IMG/VR virus record: IMGVR_UViG_3300012005_000019
Span: 1 to 41,593 of that record
DNA from: a virus
Length of the DNA: 41,593 nucleotides
Reading direction: 5' to 3' (one strand)
Shown here: positions 28,955 through 37,846 of the stretch, in pieces
Position numbering within the stretch: the first letter of the stretch is position 1
Layout: each line of letters begins with the position of its first letter
The notes under the pieces: model-generated
What the model saw: only the letters and a program-made list of their open reading frames with translations
Told to the model about the DNA's origin: nothing
Database searches by the model: none
Program-made: the position numbers and the translations under genes

Positions 28955-30638
28955 CGCCGCCGCGCTGGCCAATTTCCGCCGGCTGCGTAATGATTTGCTG
29001 ACCTTTGCGCCGGAATGTCTCCAGGTGCGAACCAAGGCACAGACCTTTGCCCCGTTTGTTCTGAACGCTGCACAGATTCACACTCACAAGCTGCTGGAGG
29101 CGCAGAAGGCCGAGTTTGGCTGGGTGCGCGCCATGATCCTGAAAGGTCGGCAGCAGGGCATCAGCACCTACACAGCGGCGCGCTACTATCATCGGTGTAG
29201 CCTACGCAGCGGCGTGTCGGTCTACATCCTGGCGCATGAACAGCCCGCCTCCGACAACCTGTTCAAGATTGTTGACCGCTATCAGCGGCTTAACCCCATT
29301 GCGCCGCACGTCGGCATTTCCAACGCGAAGGAGCTGATCTTTGACAAACTCGATTCGGACTACGCGGTCGCAACGGCGGGCACAAAGGCGGGCGGTCGCA
29401 GTCGTGCGACTTCACTTTTCCACGGTTCCGAAGTCGCCTTTTGGGCCAACGCTCCGGACCATTTTGCAGCATCTGTCCAGGGCATTCCCCTTGAGCCCGA
29501 CACAGAAGTCATCCTTGAAAGCACGTCGGCGGGCGCGGGCGGCGAGTTCTACGAACGGTTTTTAGACGCCGAGGCGGGCCGCGGAGACTACATTCCGATC
29601 TTCCTGCCATGGTGGCTTTCGGCAGAATATTCCCGCGACTTCCCCGCCGGCTACACCCTGTCATCCGAAGCCGACGACGGGGAAATGTCGGATCAGGAAT
29701 ACGCGGACACCTTCAAGGTCGGCATGCGCCAAATGTACTGGCGTCACAACAAATTAATCGAGCTTCGCAGCCCGGAGCTGTTCCAGCGTGAGTACCCCGC
29801 CACGCCGTCCGAGGCCTGGACTGCCCCGCCCGGCCACGAACCATTCATCAACGCCCTGACCGTCGTCCGGGCCCGGAAGCGCAAGCGTGAAGGCTACGGC
29901 CCGCTGGTCCTGGGTGTAGACCCGGCCAGCAACGGCGGTGATCGTTTCAGTGTGGCCGCCCGCCGGGGCAGCTGCGTCCAGTGGGTTAAATACCGCAACC
30001 GCATCAACCACCTGGAAGGCACGGCGTGGATCAAAGACCTGATTGACACACTGAACCCCGCCAGGGTGAATGTAGACGCAGGCAATATCGGCGCCGACAT
30101 CGTGGTCAGCCTCAAAGCGATGGGGCCGAAGTACGCAAAAATCGTGCGCGGCGTGAACTTCGGCGGGACCAGCGAAGCCAAAATGGCCAAGCCCAAGGTG
30201 CCCGGGCCAGCGAACCGCCGCGCGGAAATGTGGCAGCGCATGGCCGACTGGCTGCTGTCCGATGAAGGCGCCTGCATACCGGACATGGAAGCGCTCCAGA
30301 CCGACATCACCGCTCCGCGCCTAAAGCCCAAGCTGAACAACGACTTCCTGCTTGAGAGCAAAGAGGAAATGAAGAAACGGCGCGTCCGCAGCCCCGACCT
30401 GGCCGACGCCGTAGCCCTAACTTTTGCCTTCAACGAGTATTTCACAGGCGCGATTTCGATGCAGGATGACACGCAACCGACGTTTGGCGTGCCGGAAGGG
30501 TTGCATCCTGACACGTCACCTGCGTATAGTCCGCCGCCGGTGTTCGGCAATACCGGGTGGATGGGACTTCTATGTCTTGGATTTATGACATCGCATTTGC
30601 TGTTGCAGGCATTGCCACACTTGGCGGCGTTTACGTAG
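28941..30638 (+). CDS. terL: Terminase large subunit
   Basis: A 565-residue packaging motor. ATPase: Walker A-like LKGRQQGIST (about 67-76) and Walker B-like LFHGSEVAFW (about 160-169), with ESTSAGAGGEFYE as coupling motif. Nuclease: GVDPASNGGDRF (about 325), NVDAGNIGADIV (about 376) and SPDLADAVALTFAF (about 485) provide the acidic residues of the RNase H-like fold. It cuts and pumps DNA into the procapsid through the portal. The hydrophobic last 25 residues overlap a small downstream frame. The TGACACGTCA site at 30509-30518 lies in its 3' end. Confidence 0.93.
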   Translation: MAADDAAALANFRRLRNDLLTFAPECLQVRTKAQTFAPFVLNAAQIHTHKLLEAQKAEFGWVRAMILKGRQQGISTYTAARYYHRCSLRSGVSVYILAHEQPASDNLFKIVDRYQRLNPIAPHVGISNAKELIFDKLDSDYAVATAGTKAGGRSRATSLFHGSEVAFWANAPDHFAASVQGIPLEPDTEVILESTSAGAGGEFYERFLDAEAGRGDYIPIFLPWWLSAEYSRDFPAGYTLSSEADDGEMSDQEYADTFKVGMRQMYWRHNKLIELRSPELFQREYPATPSEAWTAPPGHEPFINALTVVRARKRKREGYGPLVLGVDPASNGGDRFSVAARRGSCVQWVKYRNRINHLEGTAWIKDLIDTLNPARVNVDAGNIGADIVVSLKAMGPKYAKIVRGVNFGGTSEAKMAKPKVPGPANRRAEMWQRMADWLLSDEGACIPDMEALQTDITAPRLKPKLNNDFLLESKEEMKKRRVRSPDLADAVALTFAFNEYFTGAISMQDDTQPTFGVPEGLHPDTSPAYSPPPVFGNTGWMGLLCLGFMTSHLLLQALPHLAAFT

Positions 30639-30685
30639 TCGCGCTGTTTCTGCTGCTGTTTTTAGACAAGCCCGGCGTCGAATAA
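30572..30685 (+). CDS. Possible 37-residue membrane protein before the portal gene
   Basis: A frame inside and beyond the terL end. It encodes a single hydrophobic helix (MSWIYDIAFAVAGIATLGGV then YVVALFLLLFL) with acidic ends. Its stop overlaps the portal ATG (TAATG), so it would couple portal translation to terL. Compact hydrophobic bias supports a real small membrane protein; no homology visible. Confidence 0.45.
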   Translation: MSWIYDIAFAVAGIATLGGVYVVALFLLLFLDKPGVE

Positions 30686-32751
30686 TGGCACCGCGCAAAG
30701 GCAGCACCGCGATCGCGAGCGAGACGGACCATGAAGGGCCGGCACGCAAGCCTAAGTTTGTCATCCCGTCCGACTTCGATACGGAGCAGGACTTCCTCGC
30801 GCAGATGCGCAAGGACTTCTACGACGACATAAGCTACGACCGGCTGAATCGTGACGCCGCCGTTGAAGACCTGAAATTCGTGGTCGGCGACCAGTGGGAC
30901 GATTTGGTGCGTCAGCGCCGCATGGCCGCCCGCAAGCCCGTCCTCACCGTCAACCGCATTCCCGCCTTCATCGCCCAGGTTGTGGGCGCGCGGCGCATGA
31001 ACGAAACCACCGTCAAGATCCTGCCGGACAACGGCGGAACGCAAGCGATCGCACGCATACGCGAGGGCTTGATCCGCAACATTCTCAAGACCAGCCACGG
31101 CGACCGCGCGTTCGACAAGGCGTTCGAACAGTCCGTCATGTGCGGTATCGGAAATTTCCAGCTCGAAATGGACTACGCGAGCGACGAAGTGTTCGACCAG
31201 GTGATGAAAGTAACGCCCATCAATGACGCCCTGGCCGTTGTGTGGGACCGCATGATGGCCGACGGCACCGGCCGAGATTCCGGGCACGTTTTCGTCGTAG
31301 ACACGATGAAAAAGCAGACTTTCAACAAGAAATGGCCGTGGGCAACCGCGTCCGACATCGTTGTGGACAGCTACCTGCGCGGCGATCTGCGCATGAATGG
31401 CTGGATGGCCGTGGATGACGTGCGTGTCGTCAGCTATTGGCGCATGCGGACCAAGAAACGCACCTTGGCCATGCTCACGGACGGCACGGTCCAGGACATC
31501 ACCGACAAGCTCAAGGCGGCCCCGGCCGACATCCTTCCGAAAGTCGTCCAGCGCCCCGACGGCTCGCCCGTCATGCGTGAAGTGGACAAGAAATACGCCG
31601 AAATGTACCTGTGCAGCGGGCTCGACATCCTGGCCGGCCCGTATGTTCTCGACATCAGCCGCGTGCCGGTGTTCCGCGTCCCGGGCTGGGAAGTGAACAT
31701 TGCCGAGTTCAAGCACCGCTGGGGCCTGACGCGGTTTATGAAAGACCCGCAGCGCCTACACAATTTCTGGCGCTCAGTCGTCGCCGAAAAGATCATGCAG
31801 AGCCCGCGCGCCAATTGGATCGCGTCGGATACCGCCGTCGCCGGCCACGAAGCGGAGTGGCGCAACAGCCACCTGTCGGACGATCCGCTGCTGATTTGGA
31901 ACCAGGAGTCAGGCAACAAGCCCGAGCGCCCCGCGCCCATTCAGATGGAGCAGGCCCTGCTGGCGCAGAGTGAAATGACCACCCAGGACTTGAAGGATGT
32001 CTCGAACATCCACGAAGCGAATCTGGGCATGCCGTCGAACGAAGTCTCCGGCGCCGCGATCGTGGCCCGCCAGCGCGTGTCGGACACCGGCACCGTGATC
32101 TACCAGGACAATCTGACCGCCTCGATAGAGGAGTGCGGCGCGACGATGAACGAACTGATCGGCACCTGCTACGACACCGCCCGCATCGTGAAAATCCTCG
32201 GCCCCGACGGCGCGGTGGACATGCAGGTCATCAACGACACCGGCAACCCGGACAGCGTTGACCTGTCAATCGGCAAATATGCCGTTACGATCAAAACCGC
32301 GCCGTCCACCGCCACCAAGCGGATAGAAGCGGCCGATTCCATGATGACCTTCATCAACGCCGCGCCGAGCGTGGCAGCATACACCATGGATTTGGTCGCC
32401 GAGAGCATGGATTGGCCGCAGCACGAAGAATTCGCGCGCCGCATCCGCCTGACCCTGCCGCCCGGCATGGTCGATCCCAAGGACATGACGCCGGATATGG
32501 TCGCGCGCCAGGCCCAGCAGCAGCAGACACAGGGCGCGCAGGCGCAGCTCCAGTTCCACATGGCGATGGCCAAGTACCTGAATTTGCAGTCGAACACCGA
32601 ACTGAACAGCGCCCGCGCCGAGAAGTTCAAGACCGACGCCGAGCTGGCGCCGGGTGCGGCCGCAATGAGCCAAGTCGATACCGCGTCCCGTGCAGCCGAC
32701 CGTGAACACCGCGGCGAACTAGAAGCAATCCGCGTAGCTGACGGCAAATAA
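30685..32751 (+). CDS. Portal protein, P22-like
   Basis: A 688-residue protein with the P22-type portal pattern: DISYDRLNRDAAVEDLKFVV and GDQWDD near the start, RKPVLTVNRIPAFIAQVVGA, then EQSVMCGIGNF, HRWGLTRFMKDPQRLHNFWR and the long helical C-terminus (MTPDMVARQAQQQQTQGAQA). Twelve copies form the DNA gate at one capsid vertex. Length is close to P22 gp1. It is followed by scaffold and coat genes in P22 order. Confidence 0.9.
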   Translation: MAPRKGSTAIASETDHEGPARKPKFVIPSDFDTEQDFLAQMRKDFYDDISYDRLNRDAAVEDLKFVVGDQWDDLVRQRRMAARKPVLTVNRIPAFIAQVVGARRMNETTVKILPDNGGTQAIARIREGLIRNILKTSHGDRAFDKAFEQSVMCGIGNFQLEMDYASDEVFDQVMKVTPINDALAVVWDRMMADGTGRDSGHVFVVDTMKKQTFNKKWPWATASDIVVDSYLRGDLRMNGWMAVDDVRVVSYWRMRTKKRTLAMLTDGTVQDITDKLKAAPADILPKVVQRPDGSPVMREVDKKYAEMYLCSGLDILAGPYVLDISRVPVFRVPGWEVNIAEFKHRWGLTRFMKDPQRLHNFWRSVVAEKIMQSPRANWIASDTAVAGHEAEWRNSHLSDDPLLIWNQESGNKPERPAPIQMEQALLAQSEMTTQDLKDVSNIHEANLGMPSNEVSGAAIVARQRVSDTGTVIYQDNLTASIEECGATMNELIGTCYDTARIVKILGPDGAVDMQVINDTGNPDSVDLSIGKYAVTIKTAPSTATKRIEAADSMMTFINAAPSVAAYTMDLVAESMDWPQHEEFARRIRLTLPPGMVDPKDMTPDMVARQAQQQQTQGAQAQLQFHMAMAKYLNLQSNTELNSARAEKFKTDAELAPGAAAMSQVDTASRAADREHRGELEAIRVADGK

Positions 32752-32782
32752 GCCGTTCTCACGCTTAACAGGAGCCTAAAAC

Positions 32783-33931
32783 ATGCCACGTGGTGATGCA
32801 GTGCAGACCGTTCCGACGGTCGAAGAAGAAATGGCCAAGTTCAGCGGCTTCTCGACCAACGATGGCAAGACCATCACCAAGGAAGCCCCCGAAGACCTGA
32901 ATCCGGTCGCCGGCAAGAACACTTCCGCCAAGGAAGACGAAGTGGCCGGCGCCAGGGTAGTCGCCGACAAGGGCGCCGCCGCTGCAAAGCCTGCGAATGT
33001 CGCCCTGACCGACGAAGAATCCGAAGCCGCATTGGAAGCCGCCGAAAAGGCGGCCGGCAAGCCTTTATCTGAATCCGACAAGGCAAAGGCTATCAAAGAT
33101 GCCAGCAATGCTAAGGCTGGCGCAACCCGCCCAAATGGCGAGAAAAAAAGTGTCGCTCGTTACCAACGCATGCAATCTGAGCGCGACCGAGCAGTGATCC
33201 GTGCCGCGGCGCTGGAGACACGCATTGCTGCGCTAGAGCGTGGTGACACGAAGCCGTTGACAGGTGACGCGAAACCTGACACAAAGGTTGCCGCCGGTGG
33301 TCCCGACCCCAAGGACTTTCCTTTCGGGGAACTGGACGCAGGCTACATACGGGCTTTGTCCCGTTTCGAAACTCTCGCCACGATCGCGCAAGCGAAAGAG
33401 GAGGAGAAAACAGTTCGGCTGACTGCTGCCCAGCAGAAAGCTGCCGATGACTTCGATGCTGCCAAGGCCGAGTTTGCGGACAAAGGCGCTGAGCAGTTTG
33501 AAGACTTCGATGAAGTGGTTATGGGCAACCTTTATGACAAGACCAGCAACCCCGGGGGTTGGTCTCTGTCCGACGCCCTCGGCGCCATGTTGCTGGAAAG
33601 CGACCAAGGCCAGGCGATCGCCTACGAATTGGCCAGCGACGTAAAGCTGTCCAGAGAAATCGCGGCAAAGACGGTAGCCCGTCAAGCCGCGTGGTTTGGC
33701 AAAAGAGAAGCTGAACTCGCCGGCTCCGGCGCAAAGACAGTCGAGGAAATTGCCGCCGCTAAGGCCGAGGCCGACGCGAACGCTGCAAAGAACCCGGCCG
33801 CCAAAGTGAGCAAGGCGCCTGCACCCATTGATCGGGCTCGCGGGCAGGGATCAGCAAGCGACACTTCCGGCAACACACAGGATTTCAGCGCCTTTGAGGC
33901 GTCCTGGCAGGCGAGTAGCGCACAGAAATAA
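32783..33931 (+). CDS. Scaffolding protein
   Basis: A 382-residue, highly charged protein rich in Ala, Lys, Glu and Asp with no hydrophobic core (ESEAALEAAEKAAGKPLSES, ARYQRMQSERDRAVIRAAAL, QKAADDFDAAKAEFADKGAE). It lies between portal and coat genes, which is the place of scaffolds in P22-like phages. It guides coat assembly and leaves the procapsid. AGGAG lies about 10 bases before the ATG. Confidence 0.85.
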   Translation: MPRGDAVQTVPTVEEEMAKFSGFSTNDGKTITKEAPEDLNPVAGKNTSAKEDEVAGARVVADKGAAAAKPANVALTDEESEAALEAAEKAAGKPLSESDKAKAIKDASNAKAGATRPNGEKKSVARYQRMQSERDRAVIRAAALETRIAALERGDTKPLTGDAKPDTKVAAGGPDPKDFPFGELDAGYIRALSRFETLATIAQAKEEEKTVRLTAAQQKAADDFDAAKAEFADKGAEQFEDFDEVVMGNLYDKTSNPGGWSLSDALGAMLLESDQGQAIAYELASDVKLSREIAAKTVARQAAWFGKREAELAGSGAKTVEEIAAAKAEADANAAKNPAAKVSKAPAPIDRARGQGSASDTSGNTQDFSAFEASWQASSAQK

Positions 33932-33943
33932 GGACTTAATACC

Positions 33944-35263
33944 GTGAGCAATCAATTCCTCGACGCACAGGTGTATGCGAACAGCATGCTCCTGTTGCTC
34001 AAGAACCAGCTGGTTTTCGGCCGCCTGGTTGACGGCCAGTTCAAGGACCAGGTGACTGACGAAAATGGCTTGTCCATCAGCGTCAAACGCCCGCCCCGCT
34101 TTGTCGCCACTTCCGGCGCTGCCTTGCAGCCGCAGGATCTTGTGGTCGGCAGCGCGCCGGTGACCGTGGACCAGTACAAGAACGTCCACATTTCGGTCGG
34201 CGACCTGGAATACGTCCAGCATTACAACGCCCTTATGCAGAATGAGACCATGAAGTCCGCCGCTTCGACGCTGGCGCACGACGTGGACAAGTTCATCGCT
34301 TCCAAGACCCTGCTGTTCCCCAGCTGGGTTGCCGGCGGCGCCGTGGGCGTTCCTTCCACCAATGCCACCGATCCGACCAAATTCATTGCCTCCACCAGCC
34401 AGGCGATGGGCGGTCACACTCGCCTGATGGCGCAGGGCGTTCCGAATGCGGACATTTCGGCCGTTGTTGGCTTCACCGATGGCGAACTGATCCGCGGCTC
34501 GCTGTCGTCCAGCAACATCCAGAGCAAGAATGCTTCTGCCCTGGAGAAGGTTCGCATCCCGATCATCAGCGAAATCGACTGGTATGCCACACAGGGCGTC
34601 CCGTCCTTCACCACGGGTACTCGTACCCAGGGCGATGGCGCGACGGCCGGCTTGCAGATCAGCGGCGCCGCTCAGAACGTCAACTATCGCGACGTTAAGG
34701 GCAGCGCGGGTACGGTCGGCATGACGCAGACCCTGAATCTGACCGGCGCAGCCACGCAGACCATTGTGGCCGGCGACGTGTTCACGATCCAGAATGTGTT
34801 CGCCTGGGATTGGCGCGAACAGCTCCAGCAGTCCTATCTCCAGCAGTTCACTGTTCTGAATGCTGCCGTAGGTGTCGCCGGTGCTGTCACTGTGACCATC
34901 ACCCCCGCGATCATCGTTCAGGGCACCAATGACGCGACGGGCACTGCCTACGCCAATAGCGCCTTCGGCACCGTGAACGCTGCTCCGGCCGCCAACGCCT
35001 ACGTCCAGTTTGCGGGCGCCCCCAGCACCATCCTCAAGGTGCGTTCGGCCTTCCACAAGCGGGCTATCAGCCTGGTCTCGGCGCGGCTCCAGATGCCCTT
35101 CACGGGCGTTGCGAGCTTCGCCACCGACCCGGACACCGGCATCGCGATCCGTTACTGGCGCGGTTCGGACATCACCAGCGGCGCGCATGTCCATCGTTGG
35201 GACATGATCTACGGCGCAACGGTGATGGATGGCTTCCTGGGCACGCGCATCTGCGGCTCGTAA
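33944..35263 (+). CDS. Major capsid protein, P22 coat family
   Basis: A 439-residue coat protein. Start (NQFLDAQVYANSMLLLLKNQ), LISVKRPPRF-like segment (SISVKRPPRFVATSGAALQP), VGDLEYVQHYNALMQNETMK and the C-terminal IRYWRGSDITSGAHVHRWDM are characteristic of P22 gp5-like coats with the HK97 fold plus an insertion domain (the Ala/Val/Thr-rich middle, about residues 230-345). GTG 33944 with AAGGA upstream. A terminator follows the gene. Confidence 0.9.
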   Translation: MSNQFLDAQVYANSMLLLLKNQLVFGRLVDGQFKDQVTDENGLSISVKRPPRFVATSGAALQPQDLVVGSAPVTVDQYKNVHISVGDLEYVQHYNALMQNETMKSAASTLAHDVDKFIASKTLLFPSWVAGGAVGVPSTNATDPTKFIASTSQAMGGHTRLMAQGVPNADISAVVGFTDGELIRGSLSSSNIQSKNASALEKVRIPIISEIDWYATQGVPSFTTGTRTQGDGATAGLQISGAAQNVNYRDVKGSAGTVGMTQTLNLTGAATQTIVAGDVFTIQNVFAWDWREQLQQSYLQQFTVLNAAVGVAGAVTVTITPAIIVQGTNDATGTAYANSAFGTVNAAPAANAYVQFAGAPSTILKVRSAFHKRAISLVSARLQMPFTGVASFATDPDTGIAIRYWRGSDITSGAHVHRWDMIYGATVMDGFLGTRICGS

Positions 35264-35288
35264 GCAACCACAAAGTGCAACCAAGTAT

Positions 35289-35327
35289 GGGCGGCGCGTC
35301 GATTGTCGGCCGCCGCCCTTACTTTTT
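35289..35327 (+). terminator. Terminator after the coat gene
   Basis: GGGCGGCG (35289-35296) pairs exactly with CGCCGCCC (35311-35318) around a 14-base loop, followed by TTACTTTTT. It would partly end transcripts after the coat gene, giving high coat expression relative to later genes. Confidence 0.75.
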
Positions 35328-35342
35328 ACAGGAGACTAGCCG

Positions 35343-35723
35343 ATGAATAATATCGCTCCGAAGCCTGGCGTTTTCAGCCACAGCACGCCGCGCCCCGACT
35401 ACCCCGCCCTGAAATGGCATCCCGAGACCGGCGAGTGTTCGCTGTTCAACGACGCTGCCGAAGTGCCCGATGGCTACCTGGACGTTCACCCGAACAACCT
35501 GGCCAAGGAATCCGAAAAGGCCGCCACACTGCCGATGAAGCGCAAGGCAATCATCGCCGCTTTGAAGTCCGGCAGCATTTCCTTCGACCCGCAGGCCGAC
35601 GCCGCGACACTCTATGACCTGCTTCTGAGCGGCGTAAAAGCTGCCCTGACGGAACAGGAACTCGCCTTCGACGCCGAATCCGACGACGCCCCCGCACTGC
35701 TGGCCCTGTTCCCGAAAGAGTAA
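35343..35723 (+). CDS. Small head-associated protein, unknown
   Basis: A 126-residue protein. The first half is polar (YPALKWHPETGECSLFNDAA); the second half has a helical HeH/LEM-like stretch (MKRKAIIAALKSGSISFDPQ, ATLYDLLLSGVKAALTEQEL). It has an AGGAG site and sits between coat and adaptor genes. Function unknown; a head completion or assembly role is possible. Confidence 0.6.
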   Translation: MNNIAPKPGVFSHSTPRPDYPALKWHPETGECSLFNDAAEVPDGYLDVHPNNLAKESEKAATLPMKRKAIIAALKSGSISFDPQADAATLYDLLLSGVKAALTEQELAFDAESDDAPALLALFPKE

Positions 35724-35729
35724 TGCGCC

Positions 35730-36527
35730 ATGACCACCGCAACAGTGTTGATCCAAAACGCATACCGTGAGGGCAACCTGATTGCGGTGAGCACGTCGCC
35801 GACTACCCCCGAAGCCGCCGAGGCGCTGGTGCTGCTGAACAATTTCATCACCGGCATTTTCGGCTATGAAATGGGCGAGAATTTCAAAGACTGGATCGCC
35901 CCTAACCCGCAGCGCACCGCCCCCGTCGCAGCGAACTATCCACAGCTGCCGCTGAGCGGGTTTGGAGAATCTGGAAACCCGCTGTCCGCCACCCAGTCGG
36001 CCGGCACCTATTATCTGTACCCACCCAAGAACCAACGCATCGTGTGGGGCGGCACGACCCTGACCGTGTATTTCCCAGAGGCGCCGCTGGACGGCACCCG
36101 CATGGCGGTCCTGCAAGGCTCCGGCGCCGGCGACAGCGGCCTGGTGGGCGCGATCCTGACCCTCGACGGCAACGGCCGCACGATCGAACTGGCCAACACC
36201 TACCCCTACACGTTCGCCAGCCCGGCCACCGCGCCGCGGCAGTGGCTGTACCGTGCTGACACAGGCAACTGGATCGCTGTGCTGCCACTCGCCGCCGGCG
36301 ACCAGTGCCCGTTCCCACAGGATTTTGACGACTTTTTCATCTGCGCGCTCGCGATGCGCCTTGCGCCGCGGTACGGCAAGGTTACAGCCGCAGAGACGAA
36401 GAACACCGCAATCGCCACCCTCAAGCAGCTCAAGGCGCGCTACCGCCAGGCCGGAATAACGACCTACGGAAGCGAGCAGATACCGGGCTCCGCGCAGTCG
36501 TACATCAGCGGAAACTGGTGGATGTAA
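35730..36527 (+). CDS. Head-tail adaptor, P22 gp4-like
   Basis: A 265-residue protein. The N-terminal pattern LIQNAYREGNLIAVSTSPTT ... EALVLLNNFITGIFGYEMGE and the C-terminal YGKVTAAETKNTAIATLKQL are those of P22 gp4/T7 gp11-like adaptors that bind under the portal and receive the tail plug. A Gly-rich beta domain is inserted between. Its stop overlaps the next ATG (TAATG). Position after coat and before the gp10-like gene agrees. Confidence 0.75.
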   Translation: MTTATVLIQNAYREGNLIAVSTSPTTPEAAEALVLLNNFITGIFGYEMGENFKDWIAPNPQRTAPVAANYPQLPLSGFGESGNPLSATQSAGTYYLYPPKNQRIVWGGTTLTVYFPEAPLDGTRMAVLQGSGAGDSGLVGAILTLDGNGRTIELANTYPYTFASPATAPRQWLYRADTGNWIAVLPLAAGDQCPFPQDFDDFFICALAMRLAPRYGKVTAAETKNTAIATLKQLKARYRQAGITTYGSEQIPGSAQSYISGNWWM

Positions 36528-37846
36528 TGGTCAGCGTCCCACTTGGTATGCAGGCTTACGCACGCCGCTATGCCGGAGAAGCCGAGATTCGACTGGTCAA
36601 CCGCTATATGGAGGCGGCGCCGGCGAACCTGCGCGAAAAGACCGCGCTGCTGTCGCGCCCCGGCTCCGTGTCGTTTTCGTCGCTTGCCGGCGGCCTGATC
36701 CGCGCGACCTTCTCGAAAGTAGGCCTGTTCGGCGGCGACCTGTTCACGGTATCGGGCCCGAGCCTGTGGCGCTCCTCGGCGGTCGAGAACATGCCCGTCA
36801 CGGGCACCATCGCCGGCACTGGGTTTGTCCACCAGACCTGGATGAAGGGCATTGGCTACGAGTTCATGTTCGTGTCCGACGGCGCCACGCTCCAGTATTA
36901 CAGCACGCGCGCCATGGGAACGCTGACCCTGGCGGGCGGCAGCATCACCGACTGGGCGGCCGGCGGCCAGGTAATCAACATCAACGGCACCTACTACGGC
37001 TGGAGCGCGACGGTGAATCCCGTGACGCCGCCGACCGGCGCGTCCGGCGCTCCCTATCTCGCCAAGCTGGGCTCCGCTGTCCCCGACGGCAACGGCCTCG
37101 CCGGCGACCAAAGCTCGCTGTCCGAAATGGCGATGCTGCTGAACTTCTCCGGCGTCAGCGGCAGCGACTACAGCACGACCGTACCGGGCGCGAACCCGGA
37201 CGTAGCCGCAACAGGCCCGACGATCAGCACCGCCGTAACGAGCCTGGTGCTGACCGCTATAGCCGACCTGAGTTCTGGCAACACGATCACGACAAGCATT
37301 TTCAGCGGCACGCACCTGGCTTGGGGCGCTGCAACGCTCACCGGCGGCGGCAACCAGACCCTCCAGACCGTTTCAGGCATGGGCGCGACTGAGCAGCCCG
37401 GCGCCGTGGCGGCCGTATCCGGCTATGTCCTGGTGGCCGTGGCGAACTCGCAGAAGTTCTATTGGATCAACCCGGGCGAGACCCTGATAGACCCGCTGAA
37501 CTTCGCGACGAAGGAAAGCAGCCCCGACAACATTTCCGAAATGATTACGGTCGGAGATAGCATCTACGTGTGCGGCGATGAATCTACGGAGAGCTGGTAT
37601 GCCAGCGGAAATTTCGCCACGCCATTCTTGCCCGTCGAAGGCCGCATGTATCGCCGCGGCGTCCTGGCCGGCACGCCTGTTGCGGTTAAGGACGAACTGA
37701 TCGTCGTCGGTGACGACCTGATCGTATACTCGATCGGCTACCAGTACGGCGCCACCAGCCAGTTCGGTGTCCACCGCATTTCCACCCACGGCATTGAGGA
37801 GCGTATCCGCACTCAGGTCCGCAGCTTGCAGGGACTTGCGCCATGA
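36527..37846 (+). CDS. gp10-like packaged-DNA stabilisation protein, N-terminal part
   Basis: A 439-residue beta-rich protein resembling the N-terminal and central parts of P22 gp10-like tail-needle-platform proteins: GMQAYARRYAGEAEIRLVNR, then GDSIYVCGDESTESWYASGN, RMYRRGVLAGTPVAVKDELI and QFGVHRISTHGIEERIRTQV. In relatives the chain continues into a C-terminal domain; here it stops after the STHGIEE segment and that C-terminal domain is at the end of the next gene. ATG 36527 overlaps the adaptor stop; the stop overlaps the next ATG (ATGA). It holds DNA in the head and links adaptor to tail. Confidence 0.75.
   Translation: MVSVPLGMQAYARRYAGEAEIRLVNRYMEAAPANLREKTALLSRPGSVSFSSLAGGLIRATFSKVGLFGGDLFTVSGPSLWRSSAVENMPVTGTIAGTGFVHQTWMKGIGYEFMFVSDGATLQYYSTRAMGTLTLAGGSITDWAAGGQVININGTYYGWSATVNPVTPPTGASGAPYLAKLGSAVPDGNGLAGDQSSLSEMAMLLNFSGVSGSDYSTTVPGANPDVAATGPTISTAVTSLVLTAIADLSSGNTITTSIFSGTHLAWGAATLTGGGNQTLQTVSGMGATEQPGAVAAVSGYVLVAVANSQKFYWINPGETLIDPLNFATKESSPDNISEMITVGDSIYVCGDESTESWYASGNFATPFLPVEGRMYRRGVLAGTPVAVKDELIVVGDDLIVYSIGYQYGATSQFGVHRISTHGIEERIRTQVRSLQGLAP

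Noticed and set aside
33851-35284. A 477-residue open frame opposite the coat gene
   Set aside because: It is the antisense shadow of the G+C-rich coat gene, whose family match is clear.
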